This document shows positions 35,291-44,117 of a stretch of 64,000 nucleotides of DNA, one piece after another. Numbering within the stretch: position 1 is the first letter of the stretch; each line of letters opens with the position of its first letter. The notes under the pieces are model-generated. The model ran no database searches. It saw only the letters and a list, made by a program, of their open reading frames with translations, and had not been told where the DNA came from. This stretch comes from JACDCA01 sp040881785 (GTDB lineage: Bacteria; Acidobacteriota; Vicinamibacteria; Vicinamibacterales; 2-12-FULL-66-21), in contig JBBECO010000240.1 in NCBI GenBank assembly GCA_040881785.1, forward strand, positions 1 through 64,000, written 5' to 3'. The position numbers and the translations under genes are program-made.

Positions 35291-36588
35291 GCACGCCGGA
35301 AGACCGGGCGCCCGCGTCCGAACCGACCGACGAGATCCAGCTGCGTTTCCAGACGCTCGTGCAGTCGCCGCTGCGGGCGGGGCTGCTGCGGTTTCTCTCG
35401 TCGAAACCGGCCGAGAGCTTCGACGTCACGGCGCTCATGCAGGCGTTCGGGCGGATGCGCCTCGACATCGACAACTGCGTGCGGGAGCTCGTGACGTTCG
35501 GCGTCGCCGCCCCGCAGGCCGACGGCGCCACCACGCGCTTCCGGTTCCAGCACCCGCCGGCGGATGCCGCGCGCCGCCTGGTCGACGAATTCCTCCGCCG
35601 GCGCGTCCCGGTGAGCCCCGAGGAGCAGTCTCCGGCCGTGCAGCGCTTCCGGGAGCTGATCGGCAGCGACGAGAAGATGCTGGTGGTCTTCGAGTGGATC
35701 CGGACGGCGGCCAAGTCCGACATCGCGGTGCTGATCCTCGGACCGACCGGCTCGGGCAAGGAGCTCGTGGCCCGGATGCTGCACGAGTTGAGCCGCCGCG
35801 CCAGCCACCGGCTGCAGACGGTCAATTGCGCCGCGCTGCCCGACGCGCTGTTCGAATCGGAGCTCTTCGGCTACGAGAAGGGGGCCTTCACCGGCGCGCA
35901 GGACCGCAAGCTCGGACGCCTCGAGCTGGCCAACCACGGCACGCTCTTCCTCGACGAGATCGGCGATCTCTCGACGCTCGCGCAGGCCAAACTGCTGCGC
36001 GCCCTCGAGGAACGGCGCTTCGAGCGGCTGGGCGGCAACGACGCGATCGACGTCGATTTCCGCCTGGTGTCGGCGACGAACAAACCGCTCGACCTGTGCG
36101 TGCGCGACGGCCGCTTCCGCGAAGATCTCTATTACCGCATCAACGCCTTCTCGATCCGGCTGCCCTCCTTGCGCGAACGGGCCGTCGATATTCCCGTGCT
36201 CGCACAGAGGGCGCTCGTCCGCCACTGCGAGGCCGCCGGCCTCGCGCCCGACGCCAAGGTGCTCGGCAAAGACACGATCGATCTGCTCGCGCGCTACCAC
36301 TGGCCGGGGAACCTGCGCGAGCTCGAAAGCGCGCTCTCCCGCGCGGCCCTCTCGTCGCAGGGGCGTACCATTCGCCCCGCTGACATCGAGCTCCTGCACG
36401 CCGATTCGGCGCCGCCGTCGCCAAAGGGGGACGGGCTCTCCTCGCTCGCGGAAGCCGAGCGCGCACATATCGCGCACGTGCTCGAGGCGGTCCGGTGGAA
36501 CAAGAAACAGGCGGCCCAGATTCTCGAGATTTCCCGGGGCACGCTTTATCGTAAGATTCTCGAATACGGACTCGATACGAGCGCCTGA
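35287..36588 (+). CDS. Sigma-54-dependent enhancer-binding regulator
   Basis: A 433-residue bacterial enhancer-binding protein. Residues 1-110 resemble a winged helix rather than a receiver or PAS domain. The AAA+ domain has Walker A GPTGSGKE (152-159), GAFTGA for sigma-54 contact (199-204) and HGTLFLDEIGDLS. The C-terminus is a Fis-type helix-turn-helix (KKQAAQILEISRGTLYRKI). The start is a GTG within the upstream stop. No sigma-54 promoter is convincing nearby. Confidence 0.9.
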   Translation: MSTPEDRAPASEPTDEIQLRFQTLVQSPLRAGLLRFLSSKPAESFDVTALMQAFGRMRLDIDNCVRELVTFGVAAPQADGATTRFRFQHPPADAARRLVDEFLRRRVPVSPEEQSPAVQRFRELIGSDEKMLVVFEWIRTAAKSDIAVLILGPTGSGKELVARMLHELSRRASHRLQTVNCAALPDALFESELFGYEKGAFTGAQDRKLGRLELANHGTLFLDEIGDLSTLAQAKLLRALEERRFERLGGNDAIDVDFRLVSATNKPLDLCVRDGRFREDLYYRINAFSIRLPSLRERAVDIPVLAQRALVRHCEAAGLAPDAKVLGKDTIDLLARYHWPGNLRELESALSRAALSSQGRTIRPADIELLHADSAPPSPKGDGLSSLAEAERAHIAHVLEAVRWNKKQAAQILEISRGTLYRKILEYGLDTSA

Positions 36589-36870
36589 GCGTCCCGCCTG
36601 GCGTCGGTGCTCAAGTTCCGGCCATCGCAGCTCAACTGGTCTGTTCGCAGTCGGTTAGCGAGTTTCAATACTGGCGTAAGTTGCAGTTGTGTGTTCCAGG
36701 TTGACACACATGTCGCACACCGAGCGCCAGCCGCAGGTGGATCCCTGCGCCGAGTAAGACACTTAAGGCTCATAAATTCAATTACTTGCGGTCGGTGAGC
36801 TCGCTCGCCACGCCGAAGGCCATGGCTTTGCACGTGTGCGGCCATTCAGCCAGAAATCGGTACCCTGCGA
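36589..36870. other. 282-bp gap with no recognised element
   Basis: Unlike most gaps here, it lacks the inverted words. GGTTGACACACATG contains a -35-like TTGACA without a partner, and TGGCGTAAGTTGCA resembles a sigma-54 site but with GG-GC spacing 2 bp too short. It is mixed in composition and less GC-rich than its neighbours; a small RNA or promoter region cannot be excluded. Confidence 0.4.
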
Positions 36871-38595
36871 ATGGTTCGACGTTCAGTTCTCTACCTCGCC
36901 GCGATCGTTCTCGCGCTGCCTGCTCTGGCGGCCGCAGGCGGCGGAAAGCTGGATGCTGCCCTCAGGGCCCGCGCCGAGGTCCCCCGCGGCACGTCGCGCG
37001 TCATCATCACGACCGCCAGCGGGCGTCGCGCAGATGCCGCGATCCGGGCCGAGGGAGGGCTCCCGGGACGCTTCCTGGCCGCCATCGGCGGTCAGGTCGC
37101 CCTGGTGCCGGACTTCGCGCTCGCCCGGCTCGCGGCGCGCCCGGAGGTCCGACGGCTGACACTGGACCGGCCGGTCGCCGGCACGATGGAGCGGACCGGC
37201 GCGGCGGTCGGCGCCACGTGGGTGAACGACGCGCTGGGGTACGACGGCACCGGCGTCGGCGTGGCGATCATCGATTCCGGCGTCGCCAACTGGCACGACG
37301 ATCTCGGGTCCCAGCGCGTTTCGCATTTCGTGGACTTCGTGAGCGACCTGCCCGTGCCGCACGACGGCTACGGCCACGGCACCCACGTCGCCGGCATCAT
37401 CGCCGGCAGCGGCTACGACTCGGCCGGTGCGCGCCGGGGGATCGCGCCGGGCGCAACCCTGGTCGTGCTTCGCGTGCTCGACGAAGGTGGCGAAGGGCAC
37501 ATCAGCAACGTGATCGCGGCGATCGACTACGCCGTCGAGCACCGCGCGGCGTTCAACATCCGCGTGATCAACCTCTCGGTCGCCTCGGGTGTGTACGAGT
37601 CGTTCACGACCGATCCGCTGACCCTTGCCGCCCGGCGCGCGGTGGACGCCGGCATCGTCGTCGTCACCGCGGCAGGCAACCACGGGCAGACGGCACGCGG
37701 GACGGTCCAGCACGGCGGCATCACGTCGCCCGGTAACGCCCCGTGGGTGCTCACGGTCGGGGCGACGGATCACCGCATGACGGCGGCGCGCGGCGACGAT
37801 GTGGTGGCCCCCTTCAGCTCGCGGGGTCCGACGCTGATCGACCGGGGGATGAAGCCGGACCTGGTCGCCCCCGGCGTCGCGATCGAATCGCTGGCCGAAG
37901 CCGGCAGCACGCTCTACGCGCGGCATCCCGACGCGCGGCTGTGGGGCACCGTGGACACGGCGACACCGCCCTACGTGAGTCTGACCGGCACGAGCATGGC
38001 CGCGCCGGTCGTCGCGGGCACGATCGCGCTGATGCTCGAAGCCAACGCGGCGCTGACGCCGAACCTCGTCAAGGCGGTGCTGCACTACACGGCCGAAACG
38101 AAGATGCGTTTCCCGCTGGCGGCGCAGGGCGGCGGGTTCCTCAACGCGCGCGGCGCCGTCCAGCTCGCCGCGGCCCTGCGCGGCGACACGGCGGTCACGC
38201 TGGACCCGACGCGCTGGAGCCGGCACATCCTCTGGGGCAACCAGCGCGTGCGCGGCGGCAGGATCACGGCCGACGCCAATGCCTGGCGCACCGACGTCGT
38301 CTGGGGCGCCTCGGCAACCGACGAGGGAGACACCATCGTCTGGGGGACGCTCGTCGATGCGGCGCCCTGGGGAACGGCCGGTGAGGACGGCGGGATCCTG
38401 AACGAGATGGAGCTCGAAGAGATTTGGGCCGGAGAGGCGTCCGTGGAGGATCCGGCGTGGTCGGCCGGCGGGCCGCCGGCGGAGCCGCGGGTGACGGCCG
38501 CCAGAGGCGCGGTGCGGCCCGACGATCGCCGGCGCCTGGCAGCAACGGACCGGCCTCTCGCGTACGACCGGCAACATGGGAACCATACGGGGTAA
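36871..38595 (+). CDS. Secreted subtilisin-like serine protease (S8)
   Basis: A 574-residue protein with a signal peptide (1-22) and an S8 peptidase domain. The triad is Asp135 (AIIDSGVA), His169 (GHGTHVAG) and Ser375 (LTGTSMAAPVV), with the oxyanion asparagine 270 in AAGNHG. A pro-region of about 85 residues lies between. The last 130 residues carry WSRHILWGNQ and TDVVWGASATDEGDTIVWG, repeats seen in several acidobacterial subtilases. It acts outside the inner membrane, and complete family features are present. Confidence 0.92.
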   Translation: MVRRSVLYLAAIVLALPALAAAGGGKLDAALRARAEVPRGTSRVIITTASGRRADAAIRAEGGLPGRFLAAIGGQVALVPDFALARLAARPEVRRLTLDRPVAGTMERTGAAVGATWVNDALGYDGTGVGVAIIDSGVANWHDDLGSQRVSHFVDFVSDLPVPHDGYGHGTHVAGIIAGSGYDSAGARRGIAPGATLVVLRVLDEGGEGHISNVIAAIDYAVEHRAAFNIRVINLSVASGVYESFTTDPLTLAARRAVDAGIVVVTAAGNHGQTARGTVQHGGITSPGNAPWVLTVGATDHRMTAARGDDVVAPFSSRGPTLIDRGMKPDLVAPGVAIESLAEAGSTLYARHPDARLWGTVDTATPPYVSLTGTSMAAPVVAGTIALMLEANAALTPNLVKAVLHYTAETKMRFPLAAQGGGFLNARGAVQLAAALRGDTAVTLDPTRWSRHILWGNQRVRGGRITADANAWRTDVVWGASATDEGDTIVWGTLVDAAPWGTAGEDGGILNEMELEEIWAGEASVEDPAWSAGGPPAEPRVTAARGAVRPDDRRRLAATDRPLAYDRQHGNHTG

Positions 38596-38605
38596 TTAGC
38601 GCCAA

Positions 38606-41074
38606 ATGAAATCACTGCCGCTCCCCGCCAGACTGCTGGTCTGCGCGGTCATTGCCGCTGGAGCGGGCCTTCTCGCGATGACGCTGCCGTTCCGCATCGA
38701 GCAGAAGCTGCTGTTCGGCGCGATCCTGGCGCTGTCGTCGGTCACATCGATCTTCAAGGTCACGCTCCCGCTCCCGCGAAGCGCCTCGACGATGTCGGTG
38801 TCGTATGCCGTCGACTTCGCGTCGCTGCTGCTGCTCGGTGCGCCGCAGACCATGCTGATCGCGGCGGTGAGCGCGTGGTGTCAGTGCACGTTCCGGATCA
38901 AGGAGCGCAACCCGGCGCACCGGACGTTCTTCAGCATGGCATCGCTGGTGATCACGGTGTACGCGGCGGGGCTGGCCTATACCGCCCTGGGCGGCACGCC
39001 GGGGCGTCTCGAATTCTGGTCCGGCATTCCCCCGGTGACCGCGGCCGCGACGACCTACTTCCTCGTGAACACCCTGCTCGTGGCGGCGGCGATCGGGTTG
39101 TCCACGCACGCGTCGATCGGCAAGGTGTGGGAGGAAGACTTCCTGTGGAGCGCGCCGAGCTATTTCGTCGGCGCGGCCGCGGCGGCCGGCGTCATGGCGC
39201 TGATCCAGGTCTCCTCGCAATGGCTGCTGCCGCTCGGCATCGTGCCGCTGTACCTGACGTATCGAACCTACAAGGTCTATCTGGGCCGGATCGAGGACGA
39301 GCAGCATCACGTGAAGGAAGTCGCCGACCTGCACCTGGCGACGATCGAAGCGCTCGCCCTGGCGATCGACGCCAAGGACCAGACGTCGCAGCTGCACATC
39401 CGGCGGGTGCAGCTCTACGCCGCGGCGCTGGCGCGCGCGCTCGGCATGCCCGAGCAACATATCCAGGGCGTGAAGACCGCCGCGCTGCTCCACGACATCG
39501 GCAAGCTCGCGGTGCCGGAGCACATCCTGTCGAAGCCCGGGCCGCTCACGCCCGAGGAGTTCCAGAAGATCCGCCAGCATCCGAAGACCGGCGCCGACAT
39601 CATCAGCGCGGTGCCGTTCCCGTATCCGGTCGCACCGCTGATCCTCAGCCACCACGAGCGCTGGGACGGGAAGGGCTACCCCTCCGGCCTCAAGGGAGAG
39701 GAGATTCCCCTGGGTGCGCGGATCCTCTCGGTCGTGGACTACTTCGACGCGCTGATGGCGGAGCGTCCGTACCACAAGGCCATGAGCTTCGACGCCGCGC
39801 TCGCGCTGCTGCGGCAGGAGGCGGGCAAGGCGCTCGACCCGCTCGTCGTCGAAACGTTCATGGAGCTGCTGCCCTCGCTGCAGGAGGAGGCGGCCGGGCT
39901 CGAGCAGAGCGTCCGCCGTCCGCCGGCCGAGATCGCCGCGCCACGGCCGCTCCCGGCCGAACCGGCCAAGAAGAACGTGTTCGACGACATCGCGCTCGCC
40001 CACCGCGAGATCTACGCGCTGTACGAGATCGCGCAGGCGATGGGCACGAGCCTGGGCGTGTCGGACACGATGGCGCTCATCTCGGCCAAGCTGAGCAACC
40101 TGGTGCCGTTTTCGTGTGCCGCGCTGTTCCTGTACGACGAGGATACCGACGCGCTGCGCTGCCGGTTCGCGACCGGTGTCGACGCGGAAGTGGTCCAGCA
40201 GATTGCCGTCCGCAGCGGTGAGGGACTGACGGGATGGGTGGCGCGGAATCGCCGGACGCTGGTCAACGCGCGCCCGAGCGCCGACCTCGAGGCCGCGGGG
40301 CTCGAGCTGACGACCAGCCTGCAGTCGGCGCTGGTGTGCCCGCTGGTCTTCAACGAGAAGTTCATCGGGTCGCTGTCCGTGTACCACGTCGACGCGGCGT
40401 TCTATCGCGACGATCACCGGCGGCTGCTCGATCGCGTCTCGGAGCAGGCGGCGGCCGTCATCAACAACTCGATGGTGTTCGAACAAACGCAGGAAGATTC
40501 GCTGACCGACCCGCTGACGGGCCTGCCGAATACCCGCTTCCTCTTCATGCACCTGACGCGCGAGCTGGCCCGGGCCGAACGCCTGAAATCGGACGTCTCG
40601 CTGCTGGTCATGGACCTCGACAACTTCAAGGAGATCAACGACACGCACGGCCACCACGTCGGCGACCGCGCGCTGTGCGAGGTCGCCCGCGTGCTGCGCA
40701 CCGCGATCCGCCCGTACGACATCTGCGTGCGCTACGCCGGAGACGAATTCATCGTTGTCCTGTCGGGATGCGGGGCCGACGAGGGGGAGCGCAAGCGGCA
40801 GGAGCTGCAGCGGGGGATCGAAGAGGTGTTCTTCGAGGCGCGGCCGGGCAAGCGCGTGCCGCTCGGCATCAGCGTGGGGGCGGCGGTGTTCCCGCAGGAC
40901 GGCGAGTCGTACGAAACGCTCCTCGCCACGGCCGACAGCCGGATGTATCAGGACAAGGCCAGCCGCAAGCGCCGAGGCTTCCGCGAGGTGGCCCCCCGTG
41001 CGGCGATCGCCTCGTCGGAGTTCCCCGAACTGACCGAGAACGACATCCACAGGGCGGCCGCAGGGATTCTCTGA
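38606..41074 (+). CDS. Membrane sensor with HD-GYP, GAF and GGDEF domains
   Basis: An 822-residue protein with about six N-terminal membrane segments (1-225), an HD-GYP phosphodiesterase domain (HDIGK 296-300, HHERWDGKGYP 349-359), a GAF domain (about 460-620) and a GGDEF domain (635-790). The GGDEF site reads AGDEF (711-715); an inhibitory RxxD site (702-705) precedes it. Both making and breaking of cyclic di-GMP could occur in one protein. The start is 10 bp after the subtilase stop. AGDEF is a known variant whose activity must be tested. Confidence 0.92.
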   Translation: MKSLPLPARLLVCAVIAAGAGLLAMTLPFRIEQKLLFGAILALSSVTSIFKVTLPLPRSASTMSVSYAVDFASLLLLGAPQTMLIAAVSAWCQCTFRIKERNPAHRTFFSMASLVITVYAAGLAYTALGGTPGRLEFWSGIPPVTAAATTYFLVNTLLVAAAIGLSTHASIGKVWEEDFLWSAPSYFVGAAAAAGVMALIQVSSQWLLPLGIVPLYLTYRTYKVYLGRIEDEQHHVKEVADLHLATIEALALAIDAKDQTSQLHIRRVQLYAAALARALGMPEQHIQGVKTAALLHDIGKLAVPEHILSKPGPLTPEEFQKIRQHPKTGADIISAVPFPYPVAPLILSHHERWDGKGYPSGLKGEEIPLGARILSVVDYFDALMAERPYHKAMSFDAALALLRQEAGKALDPLVVETFMELLPSLQEEAAGLEQSVRRPPAEIAAPRPLPAEPAKKNVFDDIALAHREIYALYEIAQAMGTSLGVSDTMALISAKLSNLVPFSCAALFLYDEDTDALRCRFATGVDAEVVQQIAVRSGEGLTGWVARNRRTLVNARPSADLEAAGLELTTSLQSALVCPLVFNEKFIGSLSVYHVDAAFYRDDHRRLLDRVSEQAAAVINNSMVFEQTQEDSLTDPLTGLPNTRFLFMHLTRELARAERLKSDVSLLVMDLDNFKEINDTHGHHVGDRALCEVARVLRTAIRPYDICVRYAGDEFIVVLSGCGADEGERKRQELQRGIEEVFFEARPGKRVPLGISVGAAVFPQDGESYETLLATADSRMYQDKASRKRRGFREVAPRAAIASSEFPELTENDIHRAAAGIL

Positions 41075-41085
41075 GCCGCGACGTG

Positions 41086-41131
41086 CAATGTTGAATGCTG
41101 AATGCTGAAGTAAGGATGCAAGGCAGAATTC
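41086..41131. repeat. Tandem TGAATGC words (family H)
   Basis: TGAATGCTGAATGCTGAAG (41092-41110) with CAATGT before it, and a weak inverted partner around AGAATTCAG. It fills the 61-bp gap between the HD-GYP protein and the flavin reductase, both on the plus strand. Confidence 0.65.
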
Positions 41132-41135
41132 AGGG

Positions 41136-41828
41136 GTGACCGCCACCGTCACGTCTGTCCGCCGAGCCAGCCCGTCAACCCGCGTCGTGCGGGTTCGGCT
41201 TGACGGGGGTGCGTTCCGCTACCGCGCCGGGCAGGCGGCCGAGATCGGGCCCGCCTCCGCGGAGATCCTGGCCCCGTATTCGATTGCGTCAGCGCCTGAG
41301 GATACCGCGGTGGACGGGTGCCTCGAGTTCCTCATCAGGATCGACGCGCGCGGCCGGTGGGGCGAGCAGTTCGAACCGCTGCGGCGAGGCCAGCAGCTGC
41401 GGATGCGCGGACCGCGGGGTGGATTCACCTTTCCTGACCATCCTTCCGAACGCCACTTTCTCTTCATCGCCGGCGGCACCGGAATCGTCCCGATCCGAGC
41501 CATGATCCGGCGCGCGCGGAAAACCGTCCCCGGCACGTTCCGGCTGCTGTACAGCGCGCGGACCCCGCTCGACTTCGCCTACCGACGGGAACTGTGCGGA
41601 ATGGCCCGCCGCGGCGAGATCGAGCTCACCCTGACGGTCACCCGGGATGTGACGGACAAATGGCGGGGGGAGCGGGGCCGGATCTCGGCGGCGCAGTTGT
41701 CGGCGCTCATCGACACGCCCGCCACGCTGTGCTTCGTCTGCGGCCCGGCCGCGATGGTGGACGAAGTGCCACGCATGCTCCACGCCCTCGGCATCGACCG
41801 GTCGCGGATCCGCATCGAGGAATGGTGA
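41136..41828 (+). CDS. Ferredoxin-NADP+ reductase-like flavin protein
   Basis: A 230-residue oxidoreductase of the FNR superfamily. FAD block: PYSIASAPED. NAD(P) block: FIAGGTGIVPIRAMI. C-terminal FVCGPAAMVDEVPRML. There is no [2Fe-2S] domain of its own, so it needs an electron partner. The start is GTG at 41136. It converges with the BON gene through a repeat that carries both stop codons. Confidence 0.85.
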   Translation: MTATVTSVRRASPSTRVVRVRLDGGAFRYRAGQAAEIGPASAEILAPYSIASAPEDTAVDGCLEFLIRIDARGRWGEQFEPLRRGQQLRMRGPRGGFTFPDHPSERHFLFIAGGTGIVPIRAMIRRARKTVPGTFRLLYSARTPLDFAYRRELCGMARRGEIELTLTVTRDVTDKWRGERGRISAAQLSALIDTPATLCFVCGPAAMVDEVPRMLHALGIDRSRIRIEEW

Positions 41829-41870
41829 ACCGATCTACCGATCCACCGATCCACCGGCCTACCGGTTCAC
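41825..41870. repeat. Tandem CGATCCAC words with terminal inverted GTGAACCG (family I)
   Basis: CGATCTAC and two CGATCCAC units lie between GTGAACCG (41825-41832) and CGGTTCAC (41863-41870). The two ends supply the stop codons of the convergent genes: TGA at 41826-41828 on the plus strand and TCA at 41867-41869 on the minus strand. Confidence 0.8.
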
Positions 41871-42166
41871 GGCTCTATTTGCAGCGTGGACTTGACGTCC
41901 ACGACGCCCCGGATCTTTTTGGCGAGCGCAATGGCCTGCGTTTCTTCCTGCTTGCTCTTGACCCGGCCGGACAGCGTCACGACACCCTTGAAGGTATCGA
42001 CGTCGATGCGCAGCGCCCCGACGGTGGGGTCGTTGACGAACGCGGTCTTCACGCGTGTCGTGATCGTCGCGTCGTCGATCGTCTCCCCGACAGACTTGCC
42101 GCAGCCGATCATCGGCACGACGAGTACGAGCGCGAGGATCGCGGCGAAAAACTTCGTCTTGAACAT
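41867..42166 (-). CDS. BON-domain lipoprotein
   Basis: A 99-residue protein with a lipoprotein signal (LVVPMIGC, acyl cysteine 22) followed by a single BON domain (about 30-99, with ITTRVKTAFVNDPTVG and LRIDVDTFKGVVTLSGRV). BON domains bind membranes and occur in osmotic-stress proteins. The ATG of MFKTKFF is chosen because it gives the lipoprotein signal, dropping five upstream residues. Confidence 0.85.
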   Translation of the reverse strand: MFKTKFFAAILALVLVVPMIGCGKSVGETIDDATITTRVKTAFVNDPTVGALRIDVDTFKGVVTLSGRVKSKQEETQAIALAKKIRGVVDVKSTLQIEP

Positions 42167-42182
42167 TGCCTGCCTCCACAAC

Positions 42183-42202
42183 GCCCGACCTTCAGGTCGG
42201 GC
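42183..42202. repeat. Single family C REP unit
   Basis: GCCCGACCTTCAGGTCGGGC, exactly palindromic apart from the 4-base loop, between the BON gene and fabI. Confidence 0.85.
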
Positions 42203-42223
42203 GATCTCCAGCAGAGTTGCAAA

Positions 42224-42997
42224 CTACATGCCTGAGGCGTGGTAGCCGCCGTCGACCATCATCACTTCGGCCGTGACGGCACGGCCGGCGGGACCGAGCA
42301 GAAACACGGCCGCATCCGCTACTTCGGCGGTATCGACGGTGCGGCGCAACGGGGCGCGATCGCGGTAGTGCTGCAGGATGCTGGAAAACCCGGCGACGCC
42401 CGAGGCCGCCAGCGTCTTGATCGGCCCGGCAGAGATGGCGTTGACGCGGATATTGGCCGGGCCAAGGTCGGCCGCCAGGTAGCGGACACAGGACTCGAGC
42501 GCGGCCTTGGCGACGCCCATCACGTTGTAGTTCGGGAAGAACCGCTCGCTGCCGAGATACGTCAGCGTGACGATGCTGCCGCCGCCGCGCGTTTCCATGA
42601 GCGGGGCGGCGCCGCGCGCGAGCGCGACGAGCGAGTACGTGCTGATGTCGAGCGCGATCCGGAAGCCCTCGCGTGTCGTCTCGACGAAAGGCTTCGCCAG
42701 CTCTTCCCGTGGAGCGAACCCGACGCCGTGCACCAGGAAGTCGAGGCCGCCGAAGTTCGCGTCGATCTGCTCGAACACCGACGCGATCTGCGTGTCGTCG
42801 GCCACGTCGAGCGGCATGATCAGCGGATCGGTGAGCGACGCCGTCAGTTCGCGGACGTTCTCTTCGAGCCGTTCGCCCTGGTAGGTGACGGCCAGCCGCG
42901 CGCCTTTCGCCTCCAGCGCCTGCGCGATCGCCCAGGCGATCGAGCGCTTGTTCGCGACGCCGACGACCAGACCGGTCTTCCCTGCAAATTCACTCAT
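42224..42997 (-). CDS. fabI: Enoyl-ACP reductase FabI
   Basis: A 257-residue short-chain dehydrogenase that reduces enoyl-ACP with NADH in fatty-acid synthesis. The nucleotide block is GLVVGVANKRSIAWAIAQAL, and the catalytic pair is in YNVMGVAKAAL (Y-x6-K). NAISAGPIKTLAASG and VMMVDGGYH are typical of FabI. I start at MSEFAGKTG; an in-frame TTG two codons upstream is less likely. Confidence 0.95.
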   Translation of the reverse strand: MSEFAGKTGLVVGVANKRSIAWAIAQALEAKGARLAVTYQGERLEENVRELTASLTDPLIMPLDVADDTQIASVFEQIDANFGGLDFLVHGVGFAPREELAKPFVETTREGFRIALDISTYSLVALARGAAPLMETRGGGSIVTLTYLGSERFFPNYNVMGVAKAALESCVRYLAADLGPANIRVNAISAGPIKTLAASGVAGFSSILQHYRDRAPLRRTVDTAEVADAAVFLLGPAGRAVTAEVMMVDGGYHASGM

Positions 42998-43030
42998 GCA
43001 CAACCCTCAACTGAACGAAGCCACGATTTC

Positions 43031-43109
43031 AACACAAAGGCCACAAAGACACCAAGACCACAAAGAGCATTCCTGCCTGGTGCTCTTGGTGGCCTTGGTG
43101 TTCTTGGTG
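43031..43109. repeat. Family B inverted element, second copy
   Basis: Left: AACACAAAGGCCACAAAGAC and ACCAAGACCACAAAG. Right: CTCTTGGTGGCCTTGGTGTT. Compare 30953-31058, where the words are CACAAAGA and TTCCTGGTG. Confidence 0.75.
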
Positions 43110-43128
43110 CGAGACGCCGTGTGCGCGA

Positions 43129-44112
43129 TTATCTGACCTTCGGCGGCAGCAGCTTCTTCGGAAACTTCGCCATCACGGTGTAGTTGGGATCGACGACGTT
43201 GGCGATGCGGGAGTGGCCGGCCTGCGACACGACCTGGTACGCCTCCATGCGGTCGAAGCCGTAATCCTCGACGAGCCACTCGATCAGCTCCACCTGCGCG
43301 ATGCGGAAGGCGTCGACGAGCGGCCTGACACTGCCGGCGACCATGATGTCGTCGGCGTCTTCCATCCGCGGCCAGCGGATCCGCCGTCCCTTGATCAGGT
43401 CGAACTGAAGGGTCACGTCGGCGGTGGTCTCGAGTCCGGAGCCGATGATCTCGCCGTCTCCCTGCAGCGCGTGGACGTCGCCGAAGTAGAACAGGGCCCC
43501 GTCGTGAAAGATCGGCAGGTAGACGGTCGTGCCCTCGCGAGCGTCCGACGAATCCATGTTGCCGCCGAAGTTTCCCGGCCAGAGCCCGCCGAAGACTTCG
43601 GTGCCCGACGGTGCGACCGCCAGGCGGCCGAGCATGGGGCGCAGCGGGACTTCGATGCGCTTCGACGCGGAGTTCGGCAGTTCGAGGATGCCGACGTTGC
43701 GCGCGCGATCGAGCTGCCACACGAACCGCCGCGCCGGCAGCGGATCGTTGAGGATCCGCGTCCGCGAATCCCCGGCCACGGCGCTGATGCCGCCGGGATT
43801 CACCGCCGATACCGCGGTGTCGCGGTTCAATTGCAGCTTCAGGATCTTCACGACCAGCGTATCGTTCGGCGTCGCCCCCTCGATATGAAACGGACCGACT
43901 TCGCCGGGCCATGCGCCGCCGGCCCGCTCGTAGTAATCCCCAGGACGGGAGAACGTCCGGCTCTCGACGATCGCGCCGGGCTGCAGCCGCAGCACCGGCT
44001 CGCGCACCGCGAACGACGGCACTCCGCTCGTGGGCTCGAAACGAATCGGCGCCTGCGGTGTCTGCTGAAGGAGAAGCGCCAACCCGAGGAGAAGCAGGAT
44101 GGCGGGTGACAT
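43129..44112 (-). CDS. Secreted acetamidase/formamidase-family protein
   Basis: A 327-residue protein with a signal peptide (1-20, LLLLGLALLLQQ) and the acetamidase/formamidase fold. Seen are GEVGPFHIEGATPNDTLVV, GGNMD and GDVHALQGDGE, the last a metal-site block of the family. Substrate may be a short amide, and export is unusual for the family. The ATG at 44112 is preferred over the TTG three codons earlier. It lies 5 bp after the RG-rich protein gene. Confidence 0.82.
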   Translation of the reverse strand: MSPAILLLLGLALLLQQTPQAPIRFEPTSGVPSFAVREPVLRLQPGAIVESRTFSRPGDYYERAGGAWPGEVGPFHIEGATPNDTLVVKILKLQLNRDTAVSAVNPGGISAVAGDSRTRILNDPLPARRFVWQLDRARNVGILELPNSASKRIEVPLRPMLGRLAVAPSGTEVFGGLWPGNFGGNMDSSDAREGTTVYLPIFHDGALFYFGDVHALQGDGEIIGSGLETTADVTLQFDLIKGRRIRWPRMEDADDIMVAGSVRPLVDAFRIAQVELIEWLVEDYGFDRMEAYQVVSQAGHSRIANVVDPNYTVMAKFPKKLLPPKVR

Positions 44113-44117
44113 GGGCG

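Noticed and set aside
36650..36680. Sigma-54 promoter (TGGCGTAAGTTGCA)
   Set aside because: Distance between GG and GC is 10 rather than 12, so it does not fit a -24/-12 site.
38612..41152. An 846-codon open frame on the minus strand opposite the HD-GYP/GGDEF gene
   Set aside because: It mirrors a clear coding gene, is arginine- and leucine-rich, and shows no motif. High GC content keeps antisense frames open.
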